The notes beneath the pieces were generated by a model. The model did no database searches, was not told the origin of the DNA, and saw only the letters and a list, made by a program, of their open reading frames with translations. From NCBI GenBank assembly GCA_003662995.1, contig QMZC01000019.1, positions 1 through 33,054 on the forward strand: a DNA stretch of 33,054 bases. Direction: 5' to 3'. This document shows positions 26,451 to 33,054 of the stretch, piece by piece. The position numbers and the translations under genes were made by a program. The DNA is from Archaeoglobales archaeon (GTDB lineage: Archaea > Halobacteriota > Archaeoglobi > Archaeoglobales > Archaeoglobaceae). Position 1 is the stretch's first letter. Each line of letters opens with the position of its first letter.

Positions 26451-26502
26451 ATTAATATTATTAATATAATATTATTAATAATATTAATATTAATATATTA
26501 AT
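26451..26502. repeat. 52-bp pure A/T tract of TTAATATT-like units
   Basis: Every base from 26451 to 26502 is A or T, made of overlapping ATTAATATT and TATTAATA units, many of them self-complementary. It lies 50 bp after the manC-type gene, followed by decayed coding sequence. It could mark a strand-opening or bent-DNA site, or be neutral low-complexity sequence in a degraded region. No known origin element is recognisable beside it. Confidence 0.6.
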
Positions 26503-26530
26503 GCAAGAGCAATCAAAATTAGCTTAGAAT

Positions 26531-26662
26531 TTGGACATCAACCTTTGTGTTAAGTGGATATATTCCTATACAGTAGCAAAATATGGATTCGAAAAACTTG
26601 GAACTGAAAAGTTATTTGAAAAGGAAGAGGCAGTACTTGCCTTAAAACTTGCTAAAAAGTAA
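26531..26662 (+). other. Short 43-codon frame, possible gene remnant
   Basis: From TTG 26531 a frame runs 43 codons to TAA 26660-26662 (it contains KWIYSYTVAKYGFEKLGTEK, then LFEKEEAVLALKLAKK). The amino-acid composition is protein-like, but there is no ATG, no clear ribosome-binding site and an in-frame TAG just upstream. It could be the C-terminal end of a lost gene. The surrounding 26398-26787 region contains only this, the A/T tract and an inverted repeat. Confidence 0.25.
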
Positions 26663-26723
26663 ATCTGCAGCAAACAGTTAGAAAGTTATGTAAAATACCC
26701 ATGGTGACAAAATGAAATGAAAA

Positions 26724-26746
26724 ACTATTTTTTAACAAAAAATAGT
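26724..26746. repeat. 10-bp inverted repeat with 3-bp spacer
   Basis: ACTATTTTTT and its exact complement AAAAAATAGT flank AAC. It lies 41 bp before the ATG of the frameshifted gene at 26788. It could act as an operator for that gene or as a weak terminator for sequence upstream. Confidence 0.35.
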
Positions 26747-26787
26747 AGAGGCTCGAATGTTTTCCTAAACTCTTAAATATTTAAACT

Positions 26788-27080
26788 ATGTTTAAATTAC
26801 AAAAAATTTTTGAATTAAAAATAACAGCACCAAAACCAAGTAAAAACGAATCTACCCTCCTATTCGCCTACCTAAAGAATACTCAAAAATTGTCGGAAAG
26901 AAAGCCAATATATTTCTAACAGAACAGAAAGGAAAGCTGGCATTTTTGGTGGTTGTAGATACCGAAAGTTTAAACATTGAAGTTGAAGATACAATAGAAG
27001 CTCGTCTTGGCAAGCTGGAAAATATTGTTGGTAAATTATGTGATGCTGTTCTTGGAAGAAACAACCTATATAACACCTAA
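26788..27080 (+). pseudogene. Small gene broken by one frameshift, function unknown
   Basis: ATG 26788 opens MFKLQKIFELKITAPKPSK. After an AAAAA run near 26843-26850 the sensible sequence continues in another frame as RIYPPIRLPKEYSKIVGKKA, then LAFLVVVDTESLNIEVED and KLCDAVLGRNNLYNT, to TAA 27078-27080. One added A in the run would join them into a protein of about 97 aa. The second part has no start codon of its own, which argues that the two halves belong together. IRLPKEYSKIVGKKA looks like the short DNA-binding or antitoxin-like proteins of archaea, but I cannot assign a family. A TATA-like TTAAATATTTAAA lies just upstream (26773-26785). Confidence 0.5.
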
Positions 27081-27093
27081 TCTCAATCAAATG

Positions 27094-27167
27094 TGGGGCG
27101 GCGGAGATTTGAACTCCGGTCGCCGGCTCCCAAAGCCGGAAGGATAACCAGGCTACCCTACCGCCCC
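27094..27167 (-). tRNA. tRNA-Pro (anticodon TGG)
   Basis: On the minus strand a 74-nt cloverleaf can be folded. The acceptor stem is GGGGCGG/CCGCCCC with discriminator A. The D arm is GGGT/ATCC with GG in its loop. The anticodon stem CCGGC/GCCGG encloses TTTGGGA, giving anticodon TGG. The T arm is CGGAG-TTCAAAT-CTCCG. No intron is present and CCA is not encoded. A TATA-like TTTTTAAAA lies about 25 bp upstream on the minus strand. It reads CCA and, by wobble, other proline codons. Confidence 0.95.
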
Positions 27168-27399
27168 TGACCTATTAACAAACCTTGGTTTTAAAAATCT
27201 TCTGAAAAGTTTTTTGGAGTGGGCACACTTCTATTAATCCCACAATAGCAGCTATAAGTAGGTTAAAATCTTCTATTCCCACATATTATGTTTAGTAATT
27301 AAAAATTAAAGTGATATACCCTTTAGACAGAAATCGTTTCTTTGCCAATTTCGCTAATTTTTTATAAGGTAATGCCAGATTAGTTAAGGGGTTAAAAGT

Positions 27400-27972
27400 A
27401 TGGTGGGTATTCTTGAGTTAGATGATAAAGATAAAAAAATACTTGAAATTTTGGAGAAAGACCCTGAAATCTCGCAAAACGAGATTGCCAAGGTTGTGGG
27501 CTTATCACAACCATCTGTAGGTAGCAGAATCAAAAAAATGAAAGAATTGGGCATAATAAATCACGCATACGGCATAAACATCAAAAATGCAGGATTGTAT
27601 ATATTAAAAGCAGATATTAAATGTAGACAACCCAGAGAAATACTCAAGCTCTTTGACGGTTGCCCTTTCTTCCTGAACGGATTTGTGGTTGCCGGGAACA
27701 AAAATCTGTCAATGTTGTTCATTGGCGAAGATTTATCGTCATTAGAGGCTATCGTTGATCAACACATCCGAACAAATCCCCAGGTTTATGATGTTGATGT
27801 TGGCATTATCGTTAGGGCTGAGAACGACACAATCATACCGATGAAAATACACGTGGAGAGGGCTGATAAATCACCATGCAACTCAAATTGTGGAGAGTGT
27901 GACTATTGGGGTTATGAACTGTGTTTGGGTTGCCCAATAACTGGGTATTACAGAGGTAAGATTTGGAAGTAG
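27400..27972 (+). CDS. Lrp/AsnC-family regulator with Cys-rich C-terminal tail
   Basis: A 190-aa protein. Residues 5-55 form an AsnC-type helix-turn-helix (LDDKDKKILEILEKDPEISQ, then VVGLSQPSVGSRIKKMKELG). Residues about 60-150 resemble the Lrp effector (RAM) domain but are diverged. The tail holds five cysteines at 160, 164, 167, 175 and 178 (CNSNCGECDYW, then CLGCPITGYY). These could bind zinc or an Fe-S cluster or act as a redox switch. Its start has AAGGGG 10 bp upstream and a TATA-like TTTTTTATAA at about 27358-27367. The gene ends 18 bp before a CDP-alcohol phosphotransferase gene, suggesting co-transcription and possibly control of membrane lipid headgroup synthesis. Confidence 0.85.
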   Translation: MVGILELDDKDKKILEILEKDPEISQNEIAKVVGLSQPSVGSRIKKMKELGIINHAYGINIKNAGLYILKADIKCRQPREILKLFDGCPFFLNGFVVAGNKNLSMLFIGEDLSSLEAIVDQHIRTNPQVYDVDVGIIVRAENDTIIPMKIHVERADKSPCNSNCGECDYWGYELCLGCPITGYYRGKIWK

Positions 27973-27990
27973 CAGCAATGGAGATAAAGG

Positions 27991-28551
27991 ATGTTAAGTA
28001 AGCTCAAAGAGCATGTTACAAATCTTTTGTTGCCGTTAACCGAGTTGACAATAAAAGCGGGAATAAAACCCAACCATCTTACATTTATTGGATTGATTAT
28101 AGGCTTCACCTCAGCTTGTTTTATAGCGGTTGGTGAACTAACTATTGGTGCTTTTGTATTGTTACTGAGCGGATTTTTTGACATGCTCGATGGTGCATTG
28201 GCAAGAAATCAGAATTTAACTACTCCTTTTGGCGGATTTTTGGATTCTGTTTTTGATAGATACGTTGACGTTGCAATCTTTGTTGCGTTGGGAATTTATG
28301 GGATAGACTGGCTTTACGTTGCTTTAGCTTTGAGTGGTGCTTTGCTTGTAAGTTATACGAGGGCTAGGGCAGAGAAAATAATAGATAAGTGTGATGTTGG
28401 AATTGCAGAGAGGGGAGAGAGAATGATAATTCTATTTGTTGGTTTAATCACCAACTATGTTTTGTATGCTGTAATGGTTATTGCTTTATTGGCACATTTG
28501 ACCGCAATTCATCGCGTAGTGTTTACATTTTCAAGTACTCACAAGAAATAG
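27991..28551 (+). CDS. CDP-alcohol phosphotransferase, probably archaetidylinositol-phosphate synthase
   Basis: The enzyme joins a CDP-activated archaeol lipid to an alcohol headgroup in the membrane. The 186-aa protein has about six transmembrane helices. The complete catalytic motif D-G-x2-A-R-x8-G-x3-D-x3-D is at D67, G68, A71, R72, G81, D85 and D89 (MLDGALARNQNLTTPFGG, then FLDSVFDRYVD). The length and the region IKPNHLTFIGLIIG fit the archaeal inositol-1-phosphate-using branch, but glycerol-phosphate or serine as acceptor cannot be excluded from sequence alone. ATG 27991 follows GGAGATAAAGG. It lies in tandem after the Lrp-type regulator, and its 3' end overlaps the convergent transporter gene by 13 bp. 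Confidence 0.88.
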   Translation: MLSKLKEHVTNLLLPLTELTIKAGIKPNHLTFIGLIIGFTSACFIAVGELTIGAFVLLLSGFFDMLDGALARNQNLTTPFGGFLDSVFDRYVDVAIFVALGIYGIDWLYVALALSGALLVSYTRARAEKIIDKCDVGIAERGERMIILFVGLITNYVLYAVMVIALLAHLTAIHRVVFTFSSTHKK

Positions 28552-29366
28552 AAGTTGATGCCCAGAAGTATTGAAATCGTTCCCAGCACAACTCTGAAAC
28601 TGAATATTTCCTTTTCTTTAAGGAATATGTATGACAGCAAGATCGTGAAGAGCGGGTAGATGCTAAAAACTGGTTCTACAACGCTTACAGGCATCTTTAT
28701 AAGCTCGTAGTATCTCAAGAAGTGACCAAATCCAACAAAAATGCCACCTAACACAAAGAACTTCCCTTTTTTTAAGTTAAACTCTATGTTTCTAAAAAAG
28801 ATTGGGTATATGGCTAAAGATGACAAATAGCCTATTGCACTCCCAAATATTGCATCCGGATAAATCTGCATTCCAAACTTAACCAAGACTGATGAAAACG
28901 CTGCAGTTAAACCAGTTGCTATACCCAAAAGTATGCCAACAAGGTCAGCCTTAACTCCTTTCTTCGGATTTGAAAGTAAAACGATGCCTATGAAAATCAA
29001 GGTGGTCATAAGCACAATTTTTATTGAAATCGTTTCACCAATCAAGAATCCAAATAAAGCGGCAAAGTATATTCGAGTTGCAGATAATGGGCCAGCTAAA
29101 TTCGCACCAATCCTATCTATGCAGTTGTAAAAGGCAGTTCTTGCCACAAAGAAGTGTAGTATCCCGGCTAAAATCATGAAGATGATAAAACGAGCGTTGA
29201 AATGTATTCTGTTAATCGATAAAGCCGAAAAAATGAATGCAGTTGTAAATATGCTAATAAACGTGCCGGAGATTACATCAAATTCTATTGTTCCCTTTCT
29301 TATGCAGATTTGGTGTAGGCTGAATAAGATGGCAACTGCAATCAGTAAGATGAAATCAAGCAACAC
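28539..29366 (-). CDS. EamA/DMT-superfamily membrane transporter
   Basis: A 275-aa protein with about ten transmembrane helices in two repeated halves of five, as in drug/metabolite transporters (EamA). Typical features are the first-half end TLIFIGIVLLSNPKKG before a charged loop and start of the second repeat, and the second-half block KMPVSVVEPVFSIYPLFTIL followed by LSYIFLKEKEIFS, the family's hallmark end of the repeat. The substrate cannot be told from sequence; relatives export amino acids, nucleotides or sugars. It is convergent with the lipid synthase gene, overlapping by 13 bp, and divergent from rfcS. Confidence 0.85.
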   Translation of the reverse strand: MLLDFILLIAVAILFSLHQICIRKGTIEFDVISGTFISIFTTAFIFSALSINRIHFNARFIIFMILAGILHFFVARTAFYNCIDRIGANLAGPLSATRIYFAALFGFLIGETISIKIVLMTTLIFIGIVLLSNPKKGVKADLVGILLGIATGLTAAFSSVLVKFGMQIYPDAIFGSAIGYLSSLAIYPIFFRNIEFNLKKGKFFVLGGIFVGFGHFLRYYELIKMPVSVVEPVFSIYPLFTILLSYIFLKEKEIFSFRVVLGTISILLGINFYFL

Positions 29367-29441
29367 AGCACGAGTTTACAATTATTTTAAAAGTCCTTTC
29401 TATTTGGTGAATTTTTTATACTTTACAACTAATTCCATGCA

Positions 29442-30410
29442 ATGATTGCTGAAATCTGGGTTGAAAAGTACAGACCAAGAACACTCGATGAGGTTGTTGG
29501 GCAGGAAGAAGTCGTGCAGAGATTGAAAAGTTACGTTGATCAGGAAAACATCCCTCATTTGCTGTTTGCTGGTCCTCCTGGTACTGGAAAAACAGCTTCT
29601 GCCATAGCTTTGGCGAGGGATCTGTTTGGGGAGAACTGGAGAGACAACTTTGTAGAGATGAATGCGAGCGATGAGAGGGGTATAGATGTTGTTAGGCACA
29701 AGATAAAGGAGTTTGCCAGAACAGCCCCGATTGGGGGGGCGCCGTTTAAGATAATATTCCTTGACGAAGCAGATGCTTTGACTGCTGACGCTCAAGCAGC
29801 TTTAAGAAGAACAATGGAGATGTATTCTAAAACTTGCAGGTTTATTTTGAGCTGTAACTACGTTAGTAGGATTATTGAACCCATACAGAGTAGGTGTGCC
29901 GTCTTCAAGTTTAGACCAGTGCCAGCTGAAGCGATGAGGAAGAGGTTGCTTGAAATCTGCGAGAAAGAGAATGTTAAAATTACAGATGAGGGTTTAGAAG
30001 CTTTGATTTACATAGCAAATGGGGACTTTAGGAAGGCGATTAATGCGCTGCAGGGGGCAGCAGCCTTTGGTGAGATAATAGATGCTGATGCAATTTATCA
30101 GATTACCGCCACTGCAAAACCAGAGGAGTTAGAGGAGTTGTTGGAGGTAGCATTAAACGGCAATTTTATGGAGGCAAGGGAGATGCTCGATAAGATGATG
30201 ATTGAATACGGAATGAGTGGAGAAGACATAGTCTCACAGCTTTTTAGGGAGATTGTATCTTCTGCAATAGATGAAAAAATGAAGGTTTTGCTAATAGACA
30301 AACTTGGAGAGATTGATTTTAGACTAACTGAAGGTGCGCATGAGAGAATTCAGCTTGATGCGTATTTGGCGTATCTGTCAACTTTGAGCAGGAAAAAGAA
30401 GGAAAGCTGA
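29442..30410 (+). CDS. rfcS: Replication factor C small subunit
   Basis: RfcS with RfcL forms the clamp loader that opens and loads the PCNA ring in an ATP-dependent way. The 322-aa product has IWVEKYRPRTLDEVVGQEE at the N-terminus, Walker A GPPGTGKT at 44-51 and Walker B DEAD at 108-111 (IIFLDEADAL). Sensor 1 is in SCNYVSRIIE, and the SRC trans-acting arginine motif is at 150-152 (IQSRCAVFKF). The C-terminal collar has GDFRKAINALQGAA. The length matches an intein-free gene, although inteins occur in some archaeal copies. A TATA-like TTTTTTATAC lies about 25-35 bp before the ATG, which has no ribosome-binding site, implying a leaderless mRNA. Confidence 0.96.
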   Translation: MIAEIWVEKYRPRTLDEVVGQEEVVQRLKSYVDQENIPHLLFAGPPGTGKTASAIALARDLFGENWRDNFVEMNASDERGIDVVRHKIKEFARTAPIGGAPFKIIFLDEADALTADAQAALRRTMEMYSKTCRFILSCNYVSRIIEPIQSRCAVFKFRPVPAEAMRKRLLEICEKENVKITDEGLEALIYIANGDFRKAINALQGAAAFGEIIDADAIYQITATAKPEELEELLEVALNGNFMEAREMLDKMMIEYGMSGEDIVSQLFREIVSSAIDEKMKVLLIDKLGEIDFRLTEGAHERIQLDAYLAYLSTLSRKKKES

Positions 30411-30444
30411 TAATTATGTTTGTTTCGCTAAAATACCAAATATC

Positions 30445-31245
30445 TCAAAAGCTTGCTTCAAGTATTGCTAAGAATTCTCCAGCCTCTGTAAGCTTAAGGA
30501 ACACGTTCTTCCCTATTTTCTCTCTTTTAATGTATCCTTTTGATTCAAGTTTATCCATAACACGTCGGTTCAACTTTGTAAGTAACTTTTGTAAGCCTCT
30601 TCTAGTAATTGCACCTTTCTCGTCCCTCTCACAAGAATAGATGTGAGGGAACTCGTCACAAAACTTCTCAGCTATATCACCTAATTTTACATATTCTTTG
30701 CCATCTTTTTTCTTAGAATGTATCAATAATATAGTGAACCTGTCCTCCTCACTCGGTCTTACAAGCTCTACTTGAGGAACTTCGATTATAACTGGCTTAT
30801 CACAAACACTTCTACCATATAACTTTCTTTCTTCTTCATTTTTTGCGTATCTGTTTGCAAGTACATAGTACATTCTTATACCATGATACCATCCAACGAG
30901 TGCAGAGGCTATTGAAACAAGCCTCCCATGTGAAGAGAGATTAAGATAAACCTCTTTTCCACTTTTCTTCTCCTCCACAACGATCTCAGCAATAGCTTTA
31001 ATAGCTTGCTTGAAATCGAAAAGGTCAGCATAATGGATATCCACTTCTACACCCATTTTCTCTAAATCATTCACAACAGCTTCTATGAAATATCTTTGTT
31101 CTTCAGATAACTCATATTTCTCAGCATGCTTTCCACCAATTGTAATTATATGCACACTTGTACCACCTAAAACTCTCACTGGTTTAACTGCAACGCTCCT
31201 CTCAAATCCCAGCGGTATTATATGAACTTTCTCTAATGTTATCAT
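30445..31245 (-). CDS. CARF-like / winged-helix regulator of the HFX_2341 (DUF6293) type
   Basis: From ATG 31245 (MITLEKVHIIPLG) the product has 266 aa. The N-terminal half is a Rossmann-like domain: SVHIITIGGKHAEKY, then MGVEVDIHYADLFDFKQAIK, then VYLNLSSHGRLVSIASALVG, where the last block is the ligand-binding-type loop of CARF domains. The C-terminal part (about 190-262) is a winged helix (GLQKLLTKLNRRVMDKLESK, then KREKIGKNVFLKLTEAG). CARF domains bind cyclic oligoadenylate or related nucleotides in CRISPR signalling, but the HFX_2341 branch has no proven ligand. No CRISPR genes lie in the window. A TTG at 31263 would add six residues that repeat ITL/ITM. Family call is fairly sure and the ligand is unknown. 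Confidence 0.75.
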   Translation of the reverse strand: MITLEKVHIIPLGFERSVAVKPVRVLGGTSVHIITIGGKHAEKYELSEEQRYFIEAVVNDLEKMGVEVDIHYADLFDFKQAIKAIAEIVVEEKKSGKEVYLNLSSHGRLVSIASALVGWYHGIRMYYVLANRYAKNEEERKLYGRSVCDKPVIIEVPQVELVRPSEEDRFTILLIHSKKKDGKEYVKLGDIAEKFCDEFPHIYSCERDEKGAITRRGLQKLLTKLNRRVMDKLESKGYIKREKIGKNVFLKLTEAGEFLAILEASF

Positions 31246-31261
31246 TGTTATTAATGTTATC
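31234..31261. promoter_or_regulatory. Tandem TAATGTTATC repeats at the start of the CARF-like regulator gene
   Basis: TAATGTTATC occurs at 31234-31243 and again at 31252-31261, an 18-bp period, with a related ATTGTTAT between them. They overlap the start codon (31245) of the minus-strand regulator and lie about 40-65 bp before the plus-strand lipoprotein gene. Autoregulation from these repeats is an inference. Confidence 0.35.
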
Positions 31262-31299
31262 AAATTAAAGTTAAAATAGTTTTTGGTTAATTGTTATAC

Positions 31300-31887
31300 A
31301 TGAGGTGGGTAGTAGTAGTTTTGTTGGCTATGCTCTGTTTGTTGGTGTGTGGATGCGTTGAGGAACCAAAAGTTGTGACTAAAGAGAATACGAAAGATGT
31401 GAATTTGACAAACAATAAGAGTGATAAGAAAAATGAGGTAGAAGAGAACGTAAAGGGGAGCTACTCCAACCCAGCATCTATGAATGACATCGTTGCAGTG
31501 GATACCCTCTCTGGTCAATTTGAGGTTCAAGTGTTAGATTGTATGAGAGGAATCAAGGCAAATAGAGTTATTAAAGAGGCAAATATGTTCAATCTAAAGC
31601 CGGATAGGGGATTTGAATACCTGCTCGTTAAGGTTAAATTTACCTACACCTCTGGAAAGAATCCACATTATCTCTCAGCTTACAGTTTTAAGGTCTATGC
31701 TGACGGAGTAGGATATTCTCCTTCCTTTGTAATCTTACCCGAAGAATTGCCAGAATTTAAGGACGTTGATTTAATGGCTGGAGGCTCTGCTGAAGGTTGG
31801 ATTGCATTCATGGTTCCAGAGAATACGGAAACACTAATTGCATATGAGTATTTATTTAAACCTGTATGTTTCATAAAAGTATGTTAA
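31300..31887 (+). CDS. Secreted lipoprotein with DUF4352-like beta-sandwich domain
   Basis: From ATG 31300 the product has 195 aa; a TTG at 31291 is less likely. The signal segment VVVVLLAMLCLLVCGC ends in a lipobox (VCGC), followed by a charged Asn/Lys/Glu linker to about residue 50. The remainder (GQFEVQVLDCMRGIKANRV, then RGFEYLLVKVKFTYTSGK, then GGSAEGWIAFMVPENTET) follows the pattern of DUF4352/telokin-like immunoglobulin domains on archaeal and bacterial cell surfaces. The final KVC adds a second free cysteine. It is divergent from the CARF-like regulator and 21 bp upstream of the helicase fragment. No function is assigned. Confidence 0.75.
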   Translation: MRWVVVVLLAMLCLLVCGCVEEPKVVTKENTKDVNLTNNKSDKKNEVEENVKGSYSNPASMNDIVAVDTLSGQFEVQVLDCMRGIKANRVIKEANMFNLKPDRGFEYLLVKVKFTYTSGKNPHYLSAYSFKVYADGVGYSPSFVILPEELPEFKDVDLMAGGSAEGWIAFMVPENTETLIAYEYLFKPVCFIKVC

Positions 31888-31908
31888 AATCAAGCATGGA
31901 GGGAGATT

Positions 31909-32736
31909 ATGCAAATTGGATGGGAGTTGGGGAGAAGGTTAGAGAAATTGAGAGAATTTTTAGCGGATGAGATTAAAAGGACTAAAGATGAAGCTAAAGC
32001 TAAGAGAAACCGTGCTGGTGCTAAAATTGAAAGTTCGGCATCGGGTGTGGTTATTGTACAGACAGATATGGAATTGAATTCCGGCGAACTTGTCGGTGCC
32101 TTTAGATATTCCAACGATCCTGAACCGATCGGTTTTGTTGTTCGAAAGTTTGAAAGATTTGGTAAAAAATACTACGTTATTAACACCAAATCGATCGATT
32201 ATACCGGTTCACGAGACATCCTCGAAATTTGTAAAGTGGACTTTCTGTATTCGTTAGAGAAAAGATTAGAAGCTATAAGTGATGAAATGCAGGATTTCAA
32301 AGTTATAGAAGGGTTTGAAATTATAGATTCTCGAAGTTTTGTTGAAGGAGTGTCTGAATACAAGCTTGAAAACAAATTGCCTTTAGATGAATTTCAGAAA
32401 ATGGCATTAGAATCGTCCTTCCAGCTTGAGAGGGGTGAAATGCTCCTCGTAGTTGGTCCACCTGGAACGGGGAAGACACAGTTTATCACAGAAGCGGGAA
32501 GAATACTAGGAAAAACAAGAAAAACACTTGTGGTTTCGCAAATACACCAAGCAGTTGATAACGTTTTCGAGAGGCTTGCTGATTTTGAAGAAGGATATAA
32601 TGAAAACATTGATTATGCAATCAGGGTAGGGCACATTTCTAAAGTTTCTAAACATGCTAAAAAGTTTTCACCTGAAAATAGGCATTTAGATGACATTTCA
32701 GAAGATTTACCTTTCGACGGAATGATTGATCGCTAA
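31909..32736 (+). pseudogene. N-terminal fragment of an SF1 (Upf1/Dna2-like) helicase
   Basis: The 275-aa frame has an N-terminal coiled coil and beta-barrel-like region (to about 140), then a Q-motif-like segment LPLDEFQKMALESSF. The Walker A motif is VGPPGTGKTQFITEA at about residue 182, and motif Ia is VVSQIHQAVDNVFERL. These are typical of superfamily 1 Upf1/Dna2-like helicases. It stops at residue 275, before Walker B (DEAA/DEAG) and all of RecA domain 2, so it cannot be an active helicase alone. No continuation is seen in other frames up to 32880. GGAGGGA precedes ATG 31909. The truncation lies next to a probable integrated-element boundary, so a deletion joined to that event is likely. 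The fragment may still be translated. Confidence 0.75.
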
Positions 32737-32861
32737 CTCCCCATATAGGGTATACCTATTTTTTGTAACCATAAAAGCTACCCTTCAGGTAATGAGATAA
32801 TCAATTACATTTTATATTTATTTTATAATAAACTCTTTCCTTAGTAAGTTTTATGTGAGTT

Positions 32862-32873
32862 TTATACGTATAA
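32862..32873. promoter_or_regulatory. 12-bp perfect palindrome before the integrase-like ORF
   Basis: TTATACGTATAA lies 7-18 bp before ATG 32881, at the expected start-site region of the gene. The encoded N-terminus looks like a ribbon-helix-helix protein, a fold that binds short palindromes, so an autoregulatory operator is possible. Confidence 0.35.
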
Positions 32874-32880
32874 TACTATC

Positions 32881-33054
32881 ATGGGAAGGTCAAATTTAAA
32901 TAAAACCCGAATTAACATAACAGTGAATAAAGAAGTTCTGGAGGCTGCCAGGGGAGTTATACCCAATTTAAGCCACTTTGTCGAAACAAAACTCTTAGAA
33001 TTCCTATACTCGATAAACCACCCAATAGCAAAGAAATCGATGTGGGCCCGGAGG
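32881..33054 (+). CDS. N-terminal part of an archaeal SSV-type integrase (intN) running into a tRNA gene; incomplete at window edge
   Basis: The frame begins MGRSNLNKTRINITV, continues EVLEAARGVIPNLSHFVETK and then LLEFLYSI, and reads SMWARR at the window end with no stop. The first 45 residues look like a ribbon-helix-helix domain. M-W-A-R-R is the usual beginning of a translated tRNA 3' half in integrases whose attachment site is a tRNA gene; Thermococcales and SSV-like elements show a similar start (RINI-x-V) followed by a tRNA-coded segment. The full gene is split on integration, leaving intN next to the tRNA. An RHH regulator that happens to overlap a tRNA is the alternative. The call rests on pattern memory and on the tRNA-like end. 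Confidence 0.55.
   Translation, partial: MGRSNLNKTRINITVNKEVLEAARGVIPNLSHFVETKLLEFLYSINHPIAKKSMWARR
33043..33054 (-). tRNA. 3' end of a tRNA gene (partial), likely integration site
   Basis: Plus-strand TGGGCCCGGAGG at the window edge fits, on the minus strand, discriminator A after acceptor 3' strand CGGGCCC, preceded by the 3' half of the T stem (CCTC...). It has the same layout as the tRNA-Pro at 27094. Only 12 bases are visible, so the anticodon is unknown. Confidence 0.5.

Noticed and set aside
27228-27283. Two similar blocks CTTCTATT-(AAT)-CCCACA before the Lrp-type gene
   Set aside because: Only two inexact copies with no clear relation to the promoter; too weak to call an operator.
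29442-30410. Intein in rfcS
   Set aside because: Inteins occur in some archaeal rfc genes, but the motifs here run without insertion and the length is that of the mature protein.

Overview
The window is a moderately AT-rich stretch of an archaeal chromosome, most likely from Archaeoglobales and close to Archaeoglobus. The evidence is gene content: a complete archaeal acetyl-CoA decarbonylase/synthase (ACDS, CODH/ACS) operon, archaeal GluRS, RfcS, an archaeal Rqc2/NEMF homologue, BpsA with SpeD, a FilR1-type regulator and an archaetidylinositol-phosphate-synthase-like enzyme. Recalled Archaeoglobus MDH and CopA sequences match very closely. TATA-like boxes lie about 25-35 bp before many starts, as expected for archaeal leaderless or short-leader transcripts.

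Layout. 1-4.9 kb: the 3' part of purL; an array of palindromic 11-mers before a decayed UbiA-like gene; a compact, possibly translationally coupled run of four unrecognised envelope proteins (two lipoproteins, two membrane proteins); and a FilR1-type regulator. 5.0-10.9 kb: housekeeping genes, namely the NFACT/Rqc2 homologue, a small unknown, the polyamine pair speD-bpsA, and gltX. 11.0-13.6 kb: a copper P1B-ATPase (copA-like) reading frame broken by five single-base frame changes, with its C-terminal metal-binding domain as a separate small ORF. 13.9-14.6 kb: an MBL-fold hydrolase. 14.6-23.0 kb: the ACDS operon on the minus strand, cdhA-cdhB-cdhC-(28-codon ORF)-cooC-(80-aa ORF)-cdhD-cdhE. 23.2-26.4 kb: an unknown conserved-looking protein, malate dehydrogenase, and mannose-1-P guanylyltransferase/mannose-6-P isomerase. 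26.4-27.2 kb: gene debris and tRNA-Pro(TGG). 27.4-30.4 kb: an Lrp-type regulator with a Cys-rich tail, a CDP-alcohol phosphotransferase, an EamA transporter and rfcS. 30.4-33.05 kb: accessory DNA with a CARF-HTH-like regulator, a lipoprotein, a truncated SF1 helicase, and an ORF running into what looks like the 3' end of a tRNA gene, as in the intN half of an SSV-type integrase.

How the genes work together. CdhA/CdhB (CODH), CdhC (acetyl-CoA synthase) and CdhD/CdhE (corrinoid Fe-S protein) form one complex that makes or cleaves acetyl-CoA; CooC is its nickel-insertion ATPase. The most unusual observation is inside this operon. The 80-aa ORF between cooC and cdhD is a free-standing copy of the CdhD N-terminal domain. 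The 28-codon ORF between cdhC and cooC resembles the last 25 residues of CdhC. Thus two short copies of subunit end-modules flank the metal-insertion factor.

No CRISPR array, rRNA gene or complete insertion sequence was seen.
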